This document shows positions 28,404-37,471 of a stretch of DNA of 51,890 nt, piece by piece. Origin of the DNA: Gammaproteobacteria bacterium. Its GTDB lineage: Bacteria > Pseudomonadota > Gammaproteobacteria > Pseudomonadales > Azotimanducaceae. The position numbers were made by a program, and so were the translations under genes. The notes below the pieces were generated by a model. It was not told where the DNA came from. It ran no database searches and worked only from the letters and a program-made list of their open reading frames with translations. Location of the stretch: positions 1 through 51,890 of the forward strand of contig VGVE01000009.1 of the NCBI GenBank assembly GCA_016874135.1, given 5' to 3'. Within the stretch, counting starts at the first letter, position 1. Every line of letters starts with the position of its first letter.

Positions 28404-30572
28404 TCAACGCGCGACGGCCTGATCCCCGCGGCGAACGTTTACTGGAATCGCACTCATCACCGGCATACCGGTACGAGGGTCGTAGTCCTCGTCCACTGAA
28501 GTGAGCCGTCCGGTGTTGGAGCCAATGCTGAAGAGTTTGTGGTCTTCATCCGGCGCATCACCAAAGGCGTGCGACATGGAGACCACACCTGGGCGAACGT
28601 CTTCTGCTTCCTCCACAACGCCCAGGATCTTCGCGCGGGATGAGGCAATCTCGACCACATCACCTGCATGTAAATCCAGCGATGCCATGTCCTTCGGGTT
28701 CATGTAAGCCGGGTTGTAACGGCCGTTTTTCATGAGCTTCGGAATGTCATGGCCGGATGAGTTATAGACATCGTTGAGCCTGCGACTCACGAGCCGGTGA
28801 CTGAAGGTCATCTGTCCCGAATAACCGGCATGACCGGTAAGCGGTTCACCGCGAACCGTGTGCAGCTCTTCGAGCATGATCGAATTGCCGATGTCCAGCC
28901 GCTCTTCACAATCCTCTTCCTTGGGCAGAACGATGATGGTCGGATCATTGAAGATGTGCCCATGCGGATACTGCTTCACTTCCGAGAGCCGAATACGCGA
29001 TCCCACCGTCAGGATTTCGAAGAGTTCATCTGTGGTGTAGTCCCGAGTCATGTCGAGCGCTTGGCTGTTCAGGCGCAAGATGAGACCCATACGCTGCGCA
29101 AGCCCGAAAAACACCTGCCACTCTTCCAGAAGATCGGAGCCGTGCGGCGGTTCAATCAGCGCCGGCTGGTACATCGCATAGGGTTCGGGATAACCCGTCG
29201 ACATTCCGTAGAACCATACGCCTTCATTCGGCATGGAAATCGCCGGACACTCGAGGCCGAGCTTCGGCGGCAATACGTAATGGCTCATCTTGGCGGTAGC
29301 GGACAGCTTGATGTCGAGGCACACCGAGAGTTCGAGGTGTTTGAGGGCATCCCAGGTCTTGAGCTGATCGGGCCAGGCGACCAGCGGATTGCCACCGACG
29401 CTGAAGAGCGCCTTCACCTGCCCTTCGCCACCCAGCAAGATTTCGTCTGCAAGTGCGGCTGCCGACAAACCTCCGGCATTCTCGCCAAGACCGCGCACAC
29501 GGAGCTGTGTGCCATAACCGAACGCCGGTGGTTTTGGTTCGGTTTGCGCACGGCCATGCCGTGTGGGCATGAGCGCAAACGGATTCGGCATGGGTTCACC
29601 GGCCCGCAGCCAGCGTCCACACAGCGTATTGATCACGAGCACCAGGTATTCGGTGAGCGTGCCCCGCGGTGCCATGTTCGGCCCCGTGCCCGCTGTCACC
29701 ATGCCACGCCGGCCGGTGGCGAAGATCCGCGCCGCGCCCATGAGCTTGTCAGCCGGAATTTCGGCGCGGCGGGCCACGTAGTCCGGCGTAAAGTCCACCA
29801 CTGCAGCCTTGAGTGCTTCGAAACCGGAAGATTCAGCGTCTACAAACGCCTTGTCGTACCAGGCCTCCCGGATGATCAGATGGATGATGCCGGTGAGGAT
29901 GGTCGGGTCTTCACCCGGCTTGCACTGCAGATGCAATGCCGCCTTGCGGGCGGCCTCCGTCTGGCGCGGATCGATTACGATGAGCTGCATGCCCTGTTGC
30001 AATGCGTCGTGCAGACGTTTGCCCGGGTTGTACTGCGGAATCCCACCCCACTTCGATACCACGGGATTGGCCCCAACCAGCATCCAAGTATCCGCATCCG
30101 CAAAGGGTTGGGGACCTGCATGCCAGCGGCCGTGAAAGGCGATGGCCATCGGTTTGCCGGGCTGGTCAATCGACCCGGACGTGAAGGTCATCGGCGAACC
30201 GATGGCCTGCATGAACGCCCGCGCCATCGCCGCACCAGCAGGATAAGGAAACGAATAGGTGCCGGTATAGAGCGCCACCGCACGTGGCCCGTGCTCCTGA
30301 ATCAGCCGGGAAAGCCGCGCTGCAATCTCATCGAGCGCCACATCGGAAGCGAGCGGCTGGTGGCTTGTGCCAGTTTTCTTCTGTGGCACAAGCAGGCGCT
30401 CCGGGTGCAGGTGCTGCTCCGGCAGTTGCCTGCCCTTGACGCACGTATAGCCGTGATACATCGGATTCTTGATATCACCGAGCACCTTTACGGGGCGGTT
30501 GCCTTCCAGGGTGACATTGACGCCACAGAACGAGTGGCAGAATCGACAGATTGCAGTTTTGACTTCGGCCAT
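28404..30572 (-). CDS. Molybdopterin-dependent oxidoreductase (DMSO reductase family)
   Basis: A 722-residue catalytic subunit with one N-terminal [4Fe-4S] site (C9, C12, C16, C44: CRFCHSFC and YTCVKG) followed by the bis-MGD domains and the C-terminal dinucleotide-binding domain. No Tat signal, so it is cytoplasmic. The region that in formate dehydrogenases carries the Cys/Sec metal ligand reads SGSIDQPGKP here, without Cys or Sec; a Ser or Asp ligand is possible. No ferredoxin or membrane subunit is adjacent, which is unusual. It ends the NMO-MAPEG-VOC set on the minus strand. The reaction is unknown. Confidence 0.92.
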   Translation of the reverse strand: MAEVKTAICRFCHSFCGVNVTLEGNRPVKVLGDIKNPMYHGYTCVKGRQLPEQHLHPERLLVPQKKTGTSHQPLASDVALDEIAARLSRLIQEHGPRAVALYTGTYSFPYPAGAAMARAFMQAIGSPMTFTSGSIDQPGKPMAIAFHGRWHAGPQPFADADTWMLVGANPVVSKWGGIPQYNPGKRLHDALQQGMQLIVIDPRQTEAARKAALHLQCKPGEDPTILTGIIHLIIREAWYDKAFVDAESSGFEALKAAVVDFTPDYVARRAEIPADKLMGAARIFATGRRGMVTAGTGPNMAPRGTLTEYLVLVINTLCGRWLRAGEPMPNPFALMPTRHGRAQTEPKPPAFGYGTQLRVRGLGENAGGLSAAALADEILLGGEGQVKALFSVGGNPLVAWPDQLKTWDALKHLELSVCLDIKLSATAKMSHYVLPPKLGLECPAISMPNEGVWFYGMSTGYPEPYAMYQPALIEPPHGSDLLEEWQVFFGLAQRMGLILRLNSQALDMTRDYTTDELFEILTVGSRIRLSEVKQYPHGHIFNDPTIIVLPKEEDCEERLDIGNSIMLEELHTVRGEPLTGHAGYSGQMTFSHRLVSRRLNDVYNSSGHDIPKLMKNGRYNPAYMNPKDMASLDLHAGDVVEIASSRAKILGVVEEAEDVRPGVVSMSHAFGDAPDEDHKLFSIGSNTGRLTSVDEDYDPRTGMPVMSAIPVNVRRGDQAVAR

Positions 30573-30598
30573 GCTCCAGTCTCCTCCTGTATCCCCGA

Positions 30599-31045
30599 TC
30601 AGTTGGCACGACGGTTTGCTTCCACCAGTTCGACCATGATCCCAAGCGACGCCGCGGTATCGATGTAGTTGAACCGCGTACCGCGATAGACCCCGCAGAA
30701 TGCCGATTCAAATCCGAGTGCCAGGTAACGTGCAAGGTCCATATCGAAGTGACCACTTCGCACAGCGACATGATGCAGACCTTCTTTCCCTTTGGGAAAC
30801 ACATCCCGGTAACACGAAGGTACCTCATCGTGCTGCGTGATGAACTCAATGTTCATTGTCGCGGTTTGCACGACCGCCACAGAGAAATCGATCCGCGTCG
30901 GGCGCCCTCGGTAGAGGCCATTCTCCACCTCGACATGGTGGATGTACTGAAAGCCATCCAGTCCGGTGGTGGACCGCCAGCGCGCCACCGCTGCATCCAG
31001 GTCGTTCACCACATAACCGGTCTGGTAGATGTCCAGCGGCAACAC
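30599..31045 (-). CDS. VOC (glyoxalase/dioxygenase-fold) family protein
   Basis: A 148-residue VOC protein with the paired beta-alpha-beta-beta-beta modules: first module DIYQTGYVVNDLDAAVARW, second starting GLHHVAVRSGHFDMDLARYL. Metal ligands would be the His of HHVAV and the final Glu of MVELVEANRR. I chose GTG at 31045 because it lies 4 bp after the MAPEG stop; a TTG-started extension inside that gene is not conserved. Family functions include glyoxalase, isomerase and ring-cleaving dioxygenase. It lies between MAPEG and the molybdoenzyme gene (26 bp). Confidence 0.85.
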   Translation of the reverse strand: MLPLDIYQTGYVVNDLDAAVARWRSTTGLDGFQYIHHVEVENGLYRGRPTRIDFSVAVVQTATMNIEFITQHDEVPSCYRDVFPKGKEGLHHVAVRSGHFDMDLARYLALGFESAFCGVYRGTRFNYIDTAASLGIMVELVEANRRAN

Positions 31046-31049
31046 GCCG

Positions 31050-31448
31050 TCAGTCGCCCACGATCTTGAGGATGAAGCCAATCAGTGACCCAAGTACAAA
31101 AATGTAGATGGGCGGCATGCTGATGTAGAGCGGAATACGGCGCGCGTCCGCCGAACGGTAGTAACCCAGCGCGTACGCGAAACGGGCCAGCGGCCAGATG
31201 ATGCCGATACCCGCCGCCCAGAGCGGGCTTACAGCCAGCGAGAACAGCCATAGGCCGGGAAGGAAAAGCACCAGATGTTCGAGCGTATTCTGGTGCGCGC
31301 GAACGTAGCGCAGATATTCTTCTGGACCATCATGCGATGGTGCCGCCACATTGAAACGCAGCCGGGCCATCCCTGATTTGAACAGGGTGAAGTAGTACAC
31401 GAGCAGCGCGAGGCTGCTGACGATGCCGGGCCAGACCAGCTCACTCAA
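31050..31448 (-). CDS. MAPEG-family membrane protein
   Basis: A 132-residue, four-helix protein. The MAPEG signature R-x-H-x-N-x-x-E is seen as RAHQNTLEHLVLF in the first loop, which binds glutathione in the family. Membrane-bound glutathione S-transferase or peroxidase activity is the best guess. The start codon is TTG, preceded by a strong AAGGAGAAGCACGA site, so the start is well supported. The VOC gene begins 4 bp after the stop. The combination with nitronate monooxygenase points to electrophile detoxification. Confidence 0.9.
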   Translation of the reverse strand: MSELVWPGIVSSLALLVYYFTLFKSGMARLRFNVAAPSHDGPEEYLRYVRAHQNTLEHLVLFLPGLWLFSLAVSPLWAAGIGIIWPLARFAYALGYYRSADARRIPLYISMPPIYIFVLGSLIGFILKIVGD

Positions 31449-31496
31449 TCGTGCTTCTCCTTAGGTAGCGCCGTTGCAACCACGAAACGGGGCCGG

Positions 31497-32453
31497 CTAG
31501 CCCCGAAGAGCCGCCAACCGGTCAATCTCTTTCCAGAAACCTGCCATCGTGTCTTCGATAATGGCCTGCGCGGGTTTCACTTCATGGATCAGTGCCGCGC
31601 TCTGACCCGCAGAACCTGCGGTGTTGTCGACGTCACCACCGATGTACAACGCGTCAATAACACTCGAAACCCGACCCTGTACTTCAACTCCTCCGGCCAT
31701 CGCTTCAGACGCCTTGGTGCGAAGTACCCGCATCTTGGCTCTGGGTGGCCGGGGCAACATGACCGTGCCGTCAACGCCAGCGGCGATGATCGCAGCCTTG
31801 TAGTTGGGATGTACGGGACTCTCTGCGGAAGACACAAACCGGGTACCCATGGCCACAGCTTCGGCACCGAGTGCCATTGCTGCCGCCATGCCTCGCCCGT
31901 CGACAATGCCACCCGCTGCAACAATGGGCAGTCTCACGCGCTCCCGAACGGCCTGCAGTAGAACAAAACTGTTCACCTCTTCGGCATTTCGGATGCCACC
32001 GCTTTCGGCGCCTTCGACGATCAGGCCATCCACACCTGCATCCTCAGCCTTGAGCGCACCTTCCAGAGAGGGCACGGCGTGATAGACGACGATGCCGGCC
32101 CCTTTGAGCCGTTCCACATGGCGCCGCGGATTGCCTGCTGAGGTCGTGACAAACCGGACCTTCTGCTCCACGAGAAAATCCAGGATCTGTTTCTCCATGT
32201 CCTCATTCTGCCGGAGGAACATGATCGGGAGGTTGATACCGAAGGGTGCGCTGGTCGCCGCCTTGATCGCCGCAAACTCACGGCGTGTAACAGCAATATC
32301 GACACTCGATGTTTCCATCATGCCGAGCGCGCCGGCCTTCGACACGGCACTCGCGAGCTGCGCCCGGGCAATCCAGGTCATCGGAGCCTGGATGATCGGG
32401 AACTTCGCCCCGGAATGAGCAAGGAACCGGTTTCCCGGAAACAAACCTGGCAT
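31497..32453 (-). CDS. Nitronate monooxygenase (FMN, 2-nitropropane dioxygenase type)
   Basis: A 318-residue TIM-barrel FMN enzyme. Visible blocks are PIIQAPMTWIARAQLASAVS, GINLPIMFLRQNEDM, GVDGLIVEGAESGG and LPIVAAGGIVDGRGMAAAMA, ending in ALGAEAVAMGTRF. These match nitronate monooxygenases or the related FabK-like enoyl reductases; the GAESGG stretch (His in class I NMOs is GxEAGGH) lacks the His, so class II or a different reaction is possible. I chose the ATG at 32453 with GGGGAAGGG upstream. It leads the minus-strand set through MAPEG, VOC and the molybdoenzyme. Confidence 0.92.
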   Translation of the reverse strand: MPGLFPGNRFLAHSGAKFPIIQAPMTWIARAQLASAVSKAGALGMMETSSVDIAVTRREFAAIKAATSAPFGINLPIMFLRQNEDMEKQILDFLVEQKVRFVTTSAGNPRRHVERLKGAGIVVYHAVPSLEGALKAEDAGVDGLIVEGAESGGIRNAEEVNSFVLLQAVRERVRLPIVAAGGIVDGRGMAAAMALGAEAVAMGTRFVSSAESPVHPNYKAAIIAAGVDGTVMLPRPPRAKMRVLRTKASEAMAGGVEVQGRVSSVIDALYIGGDVDNTAGSAGQSAALIHEVKPAQAIIEDTMAGFWKEIDRLAALRG

Positions 32454-32582
32454 CAACCCTTCCCCCACAATCACTACGACAACAATGACTGGGAGTGGAC
32501 CTGCGGCCGGCTGCGGCTGTCAAGCCTGACAGTCGTAGAGGCGCGTTTTTGGCGTGTTTTTTGGCTCGTCTTCAGCGCCTCT

Positions 32583-33041
32583 TCAGCACCTCTGCAGCGC
32601 TTCAACAAAACCCTTCAGCACTTCGACCCAACCGCCTTCGTAGTTGTTACGAATCTGCGGTCCCTGCTCTCCGCGGGCTTCCCAACCGTCATGAGTCAAC
32701 GTGAGCCGCGTATGGCTCGCGTCAATCACATCGAACGCGACCTGCAGCAGCGTCGCGCTGGCTGCATCCTGGCCCGGATGCCAGGTCATGATCAGACCCG
32801 CAGGAGGATCCCACGCCAGAAGGGTTCCTCAGGTCGCGCGCTCACCCGCCGCATTGACCTCTTCCACCAGCCCGTTCACACGTGCATCGAACTCGACTCG
32901 GGCATTTTTTTCGCCGAAACAGGAGTGGCCGAGCAGAGGCCACCAGTCAGCCAGCCGCTCGGTAAAGATGTTGAAGGCATGCTCCCGGGAACAAGAGAGA
33001 CTAAGTTGCTTGATCACAGGCGCTACGGCAGCTGAGTTCAT
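32583..33041 (-). pseudogene. SRPBCC (AHSA1-like) gene interrupted by one TGA
   Basis: Read through, the frame gives a normal-length 152-residue AHSA1-type SRPBCC protein: the start is MNSAAVAPVIKQLSLSCSR, then EHAFNIFTERLADWWPLLG and, in the second part, TLTHDGWEARG and GGWVEVLKGFVEAL. At 32829-32831 a TGA stands where the family has Trp in the block 'WGxLLAWDPPxxLxxTW' (here ERAT-stop-GTLLAWDPP). Otherwise the frame is clean. Its ATG overlaps the arsR stop by 4 bp. ArsR-SRPBCC pairs are common. It is either a young pseudogene or a read-through gene. Confidence 0.75.
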
Positions 33042-33418
33042 CGACGTCCCCTCTTGGATTGGGATGAGGACTGGGCAGAGGCCCGGGTTGAGGTCTTGCG
33101 TTTTGTTGAAGAGGAGGTGTTTTCGGCAATCAGCGCAAAACGCCGCAGTGCGACGTTCCACAGGTCATCGAGGAAGGCACGGGCATCTGCAAGCCCCGCT
33201 TCGCGCAAGGCATAGATATTGCGAGTCCCCTCACGACGACTCTCTACCAGACCTGCCTCAACCAGCAGCTTGAGGTGTTTCGAAATGGCCGGTCGAGAGA
33301 CCGGCATCACCTCGGCAATTTCTCCCACGGAACGCGGCTCGTGGGCGAGCAGCCGAACGATGTCCTGGCGCATCGGATCAGAGAGAGCACCCAGCGCGGC
33401 ATTGGCTTTTTCACTCAC
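33038..33418 (-). CDS. ArsR-family transcriptional regulator
   Basis: A 126-residue ArsR-type repressor. The winged helix-turn-helix covers RSVGEIAEVMPVSRPAISKHLKLLVEAGLVE (about 30-60). No Cys pair for metal sensing is present, so it probably senses something else, as in ArsR proteins paired with SRPBCC domains. The C-terminal tail is Ser/Thr/Arg-rich and basic. Translation starts at GTG after a strong GGGAGG site. It is followed by the SRPBCC gene with a 4-bp overlap and faces the EamA exporter. A near-perfect 20-bp inverted repeat 24 bp upstream is the likely operator. Confidence 0.92.
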   Translation of the reverse strand: MSEKANAALGALSDPMRQDIVRLLAHEPRSVGEIAEVMPVSRPAISKHLKLLVEAGLVESRREGTRNIYALREAGLADARAFLDDLWNVALRRFALIAENTSSSTKRKTSTRASAQSSSQSKRGRR

Positions 33419-33441
33419 TGGGACTACCTCCCTGCCTGAAC

Positions 33442-33493
33442 GGTAACCAGATGATTACCGTAACTTATGGGTAACGGTAACCATCTGGTTACC
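33442..33493. promoter_or_regulatory. Likely divergent operator: 20-bp inverted repeat
   Basis: The left arm (33442-33461, GGTAACCAGATGATTACCGT) and the right arm (33474-33493) are inverted copies with 19 of 20 bases matching, separated by 12 bp. The core GGTAAC/GTTACC unit occurs four or five times within 52 bp. It sits in the divergent region between arsR and eamA and is the natural binding site for this ArsR. Binding there could control both directions. Confidence 0.68.
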
Positions 33494-33566
33494 ATTGATC
33501 AACCCCGCACTTGAACTCACCGCCGAAAAAACGCAGATTGCGCTCCCCCGCAGAGAACCGCCGCCG

Positions 33567-34523
33567 ATGGCAACCGTATTGCCCGCCAGCGACACAAACA
33601 CCACACGCCCCGTCGTGGCGATCGTGCTCGGATTTGCAGTGCTGTACATCGTCTGGGGAACGACCTATCTCGGCATCACCTATTCACTGCAGACGCTGCC
33701 GCCATTCCTGTCGGGCGCCATCCGCTTTCTTGCCGCCGGCAGTCTGATCGCGGTCTGGGTTCTGCTGCGTTCGCCCGGCACTTTCCGCGAAGTTCCATGG
33801 CTCACAGCGTGCGCCGCAGGAGTACTGCTCTCTGGCATCGGAAACGGTCTGGTGATCTATGCCCAGCAGGCGGTTTCGTCCGGCGTTGCCGCGCTGGTGG
33901 TCAGCGCCATCCCGGGTTTTGTACTGCTGTTCGATGCCTTGTTTTTCGCTCGGACCCGACCGGCGTTCATTCGTATTGCCGGCGTTTTGATCGCTGTCAG
34001 CGGCGTCGCATTGCTGACCTCGGATGTCGGCAAACTCAGCGGCAATGCCGAGCCCTTGCATGTGATGGCTCTGCTGGCCGCAGCCATCGGCTGGAGTTTC
34101 GGGACGCTTGTTCAACAGCGCGCAGTGACTGCACAGACGATGATCGCCTTTACCGCGGCGCAAATGCTGGCCGGAGGCTGTTTCCAGTTGTTGGCCTCGG
34201 TCCTGCATGGTGAATGGCACAGCTTCGATCCGGCTGCTGTGTCCACCACGTCCTGGTTTGCTGTCAGCTACCTGGTGATCTTCGGCAGCATTCTCGCCTT
34301 CAACTGTTATCTGTGGCTCTTGACCCAGGTTTCCGCCACGGCGGTCACCACCTACGCGCTGGTCAATCCGGTGATTGCGCTGCTACTCGGCGCGGTGATG
34401 CTGGACGAACGTATCACGACCACGGCAGGCATTGCCGCAGTGCTGGTGCTTGGCGGTGTTGCACTGGTGCTGTTCCACGGCGCGATCGCCGCGACGCGAA
34501 ATCGCAGCAAGTCCGGAACATAG
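33567..34523 (+). CDS. EamA/DMT-family exporter
   Basis: A 318-residue protein with ten hydrophobic helices and two EamA repeats. The first repeat starts LYIVWGTTYLGITYSLQTLPP, typical of the YedA/RhaT-like metabolite exporters, and the second ends with the block ATAVTTYALVNPVIALLLG. I chose the ATG at 33567 (MATVLPASDT); the frame is open to 33495, just beside the operator, but no ATG lies there. It diverges from arsR and is probably regulated by it. The substrate cannot be predicted. Confidence 0.9.
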   Translation: MATVLPASDTNTTRPVVAIVLGFAVLYIVWGTTYLGITYSLQTLPPFLSGAIRFLAAGSLIAVWVLLRSPGTFREVPWLTACAAGVLLSGIGNGLVIYAQQAVSSGVAALVVSAIPGFVLLFDALFFARTRPAFIRIAGVLIAVSGVALLTSDVGKLSGNAEPLHVMALLAAAIGWSFGTLVQQRAVTAQTMIAFTAAQMLAGGCFQLLASVLHGEWHSFDPAAVSTTSWFAVSYLVIFGSILAFNCYLWLLTQVSATAVTTYALVNPVIALLLGAVMLDERITTTAGIAAVLVLGGVALVLFHGAIAATRNRSKSGT

Positions 34524-34553
34524 AACCGGATCAAACGCTGGAGACTGAGGTCT

Positions 34554-35213
34554 TCAGTTGGTTGCCGAGCCGCTGCGCCAGGCTTTGAAGCCTTCGATCA
34601 AGAGCGGCAGGATGGACACGAAGATGATGCCGAGCACAACCAGCTCGAAGTTCTCCTTCACCACCGGAATGTTGCCGAACAGAAAACCGGCACCGGCACA
34701 GATCACCACCCAGAGAATTGCGCCAGTGAAGTTGTAGATGGCGAACTGCCGATACGGCATATGGGCACCACCGGCGATGAACGGTACGAATGTCCTAACG
34801 ATTGGTACAAAACGCGCGAGGACCACAGCCTTGCCACCATGTTTCACAAAAAAGTCATGGGCGCGCTGCAGGTGCTCTCGCTTCACCCAGCGTTTGAGCC
34901 CGGTCATTTGCTCCGGATGGTCTTCGAGGAAGAGGTGTGCAAATTGTCTGCCAAAGGCGTAATTGACGGCATCCCCGAGGATGCCGGCGACGATGAGCAG
35001 TGGAATCAGCACTTTGATGTCGAGAGATCCCGCTGCTGCCAATGCGCCCGCAGCAAAGAGCAACGAATCACCTGGCAGGAATGGCATGACCACAAGCCCC
35101 GTTTCCGCAAAGATGATGGCAAAGAGAATGCCGTAGACGACGATACCGTAAGCGGCAATCCACTCGGTGAGGTGTTCGTCGACGTTCATCAGGAGATCGA
35201 TGAGTTCCATCAT
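34554..35213 (-). CDS. DedA-family membrane protein
   Basis: A 219-residue inner-membrane protein. DedA hallmarks: FAETGLVVMPFLPGDSLLFAAG, then the re-entrant region, and the F/YxxxR-xxPxxRxxxxxxAG block as ARFVPIVRTFVPFIAGGAHM. DedA proteins move undecaprenyl phosphate or phospholipids across the membrane and affect cell envelope homeostasis. A TAGAAT box lies 9 bp upstream of the ATG. It converges on eamA. The key Glu, Asp and Arg residues of the family are present. Confidence 0.93.
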   Translation of the reverse strand: MMELIDLLMNVDEHLTEWIAAYGIVVYGILFAIIFAETGLVVMPFLPGDSLLFAAGALAAAGSLDIKVLIPLLIVAGILGDAVNYAFGRQFAHLFLEDHPEQMTGLKRWVKREHLQRAHDFFVKHGGKAVVLARFVPIVRTFVPFIAGGAHMPYRQFAIYNFTGAILWVVICAGAGFLFGNIPVVKENFELVVLGIIFVSILPLLIEGFKAWRSGSATN

Positions 35214-35394
35214 AGGGCCGCGATTCTACACAGCTAATTTGTGAGGGTGTGGGACAGGAATCTCCGTGCGACTCACCTGACACAAGGTCCCCGGACGCGC
35301 TGCTTGGCCTGTTGACGCGATCTTGGAATCACCGCTAGCGTTCTACGCACCCCGATAACGAGCCGATCAATCGTTGAACACCAAGTAGTTCACA

Positions 35395-36233
35395 TCCTTT
35401 AAGATACGGTTGTTGACACCTCACACCGGTGCCGAAGTGTTCGGGGCGGATCTGCGCTCCCCACCGACCTGCTGGTGCAGGAGATAACTGAGGCGCTGCT
35501 GAAGTACGAAGTCCTCGCCATTCGCGACCAGGACCTGACGCCGGAACAGCACAAGTACTTTGCTTCGAAGTTTTAACCCTTGCACATCCATCCGTCTCAC
35601 CGCATTGGCCGCGGTCGCGGCGGCGACCCGGAACTGTTCATCGTCCGAACCACCGCCAAATCCGCATTCGCCAATGGTGAAGGATGGCACAGCGATCTCT
35701 CGTGCGAGGACATGCCCCCGATGGCATCACTGCTTTACGTTCGCGAACTGCCGGGAGAGAGCGGCGGAGATACGCTATTCGCCAACCTCTGTGATGGGTT
35801 CGCGGCGCTGTCGGAGCCTCTGCAGCAATTCCTCCTGACGCTTGATGCAGAACATGACGGCCGCAAGGACCTGGCGAACTACGACGTGATTCTCGATCCG
35901 CGAGTCGAATATCCGAGCGCCACCCATCCGCTGATTACGGTACATCCACAAACCGGCCAACCGATTCTGTTTGTGAACAGGTCCTTCACCAAATCCATTG
36001 AGGGGTTGCGCAAATCAGAGAGTGATAATTTGCTCGAGTTGTTGTGGACAGCCGTTGAGAGCAACCCACGCTTTCATTGCCGGGTCAGATGGTCGCCTGG
36101 CACCGTTGTCTTCTGGGACAACCGTTGTACGTGGTACCGTTCGATCTGCGACTACTATCCGAGTACACGCCACGCTCAACGGATGACGATTGCGGGGACG
36201 GCGCGACCTGAACGATGGGTAAAAAGGCCGTAG
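35395..36233 (+). pseudogene. TauD/TfdA dioxygenase pseudogene
   Basis: The relic reads, in pieces, as a TauD-type enzyme: LTPHTGAEVFGADLR, then (after a frameshift near 35453-35463) TDLLVQEITEALLKYEVLA and RDQDLTPEQHKYFASKF, then a TAA at 35574-35576, then PLHIHPSHR to the end in the same frame. No start codon precedes the N-terminus. The proximal iron site GWHSDLS is kept, but the distal His is lost: the usual 'DNRCTxHR' is DNRCTWYR. Three kinds of damage mean it is not functional. It lies between dedA and the CoA-transferase gene. Confidence 0.82.
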
Positions 36234-36268
36234 CCGTTCGCTCTCCTCCTTCTCAGCTCACCTCCTTT

Positions 36269-37471
36269 TCAGCTCAACACACCCGCCGCAAACAACCGTT
36301 CAAGTTCCGCAGCATCCACACCCGCTTCGACAAACACCTCCCGGGTATGCTGCCCCGCATCCGGCGCCGGCCCACGCACTTCGATGTCCGCATCGCGGAT
36401 ATGGAAAGGTGCGGAAATAATCTCCATGGCTCCTGCTCGTTCATGGACAACATAACTGAACGCATCACGCTCGCGCAGTGCCGGGTCTTCACACACCTCA
36501 GGCAACGTCGCCACAGGTTCCCAGATCAAACCGGCGCCATCGAGTTGCTCTCGCCAGTACGCCAGATCATGGGCAGCAAACATCGCCGCGACCTCCGGGA
36601 CGATCACTGCATTGTTGGTCATGAGGCCCTGAAGCGTTGCGAAACGCTCATCGGTGATCCACTCTGGTTTACCGACCATGTTGCAGAACTTCGGCCAGTA
36701 CGGCATCGCTGAGGGCATAACCAGAAGAATCACCCGGTCATCACGCGTCCGATACCAGTTCCAGATAGGGTTGGGCGGTAGCTTCTGGCTGGTTTTTTCG
36801 GACTGCACCCGCGTTGACAGGGCAATACACACATCCGACGCGAGCGACCAGATGCCCGTGCGCTGCAAAGTCACTTCAACGTACTGGCCTCTGCCGGTTT
36901 TATCGCGCACGCGCATCGCTGCGAGAATCGAAGACAAGAGGTTCAGCGCCGTCGTCCGGTCGCCATAACCACCGCGCGAGATGAGCGGCCCTTCATCACG
37001 GTCACCGAAGATCGACATCGCACCCGACCGCGCCCAGAAGGCCGTCTGGTCAAACGCCTGCCGGTGGCTGTCTGGGCCCTTGGTACCGTACCCCGACAAC
37101 ACGGCGTAAATCGCGTCCGGTCGCACGGCATGAATGTGGGTATCCGTGAGTTCGTAACGCTCCAGACGCTCCCAGGTCAGGTTGGTGATGAATACATCCG
37201 CATCCGCGGCCAGTTTGCGAACCAGCGCCTGGCCATCTTTCGAATCGAGGTTGACGCAGATACCCCGTTTACCGCGATTGTCGAACTGGTGTGCCGGATG
37301 CACCTCATCCGGTCCGAGCAGTGCGGTGTACATCTTCCGGTAGGCATCACCACCCGGCGGCTCCACCTTGATGACCTCCGCACCCATGTCCGACATCAGC
37401 GCTGCGCAACTCGGTGCGGCAAGCCAGCTGGCAACTTCGAGAACCCTCACCCCTTCGAGTGGTGCTGTCAT
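36269..37471 (-). CDS. Family III CoA-transferase (CaiB/BaiF)
   Basis: A 400-residue CoA-transferase of the formyl-CoA/carnitine type. The start is MTAPLEGVRVLEVASWLAAP, and MGAEVIKVEPPGGD and NRGKRGICVNL are typical. The likely catalytic Asp is D141 in AFDQTAFWARSG. The enzyme moves CoA between carboxylic acids; which acid is not clear. Its ATG overlaps the end of the decayed alkyl sulfatase by 4 bp, so it was translationally coupled to a gene that is now broken, which may lower its expression. Confidence 0.93.
   Translation of the reverse strand: MTAPLEGVRVLEVASWLAAPSCAALMSDMGAEVIKVEPPGGDAYRKMYTALLGPDEVHPAHQFDNRGKRGICVNLDSKDGQALVRKLAADADVFITNLTWERLERYELTDTHIHAVRPDAIYAVLSGYGTKGPDSHRQAFDQTAFWARSGAMSIFGDRDEGPLISRGGYGDRTTALNLLSSILAAMRVRDKTGRGQYVEVTLQRTGIWSLASDVCIALSTRVQSEKTSQKLPPNPIWNWYRTRDDRVILLVMPSAMPYWPKFCNMVGKPEWITDERFATLQGLMTNNAVIVPEVAAMFAAHDLAYWREQLDGAGLIWEPVATLPEVCEDPALRERDAFSYVVHERAGAMEIISAPFHIRDADIEVRGPAPDAGQHTREVFVEAGVDAAELERLFAAGVLS

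Noticed and set aside
28797..30668. 623-codon plus-strand open frame opposite the molybdoenzyme
   Set aside because: The opposite strand encodes a complete molybdopterin oxidoreductase with its Fe-S motif. The antisense translation is Arg/His-rich and fits GC-rich shadow coding.
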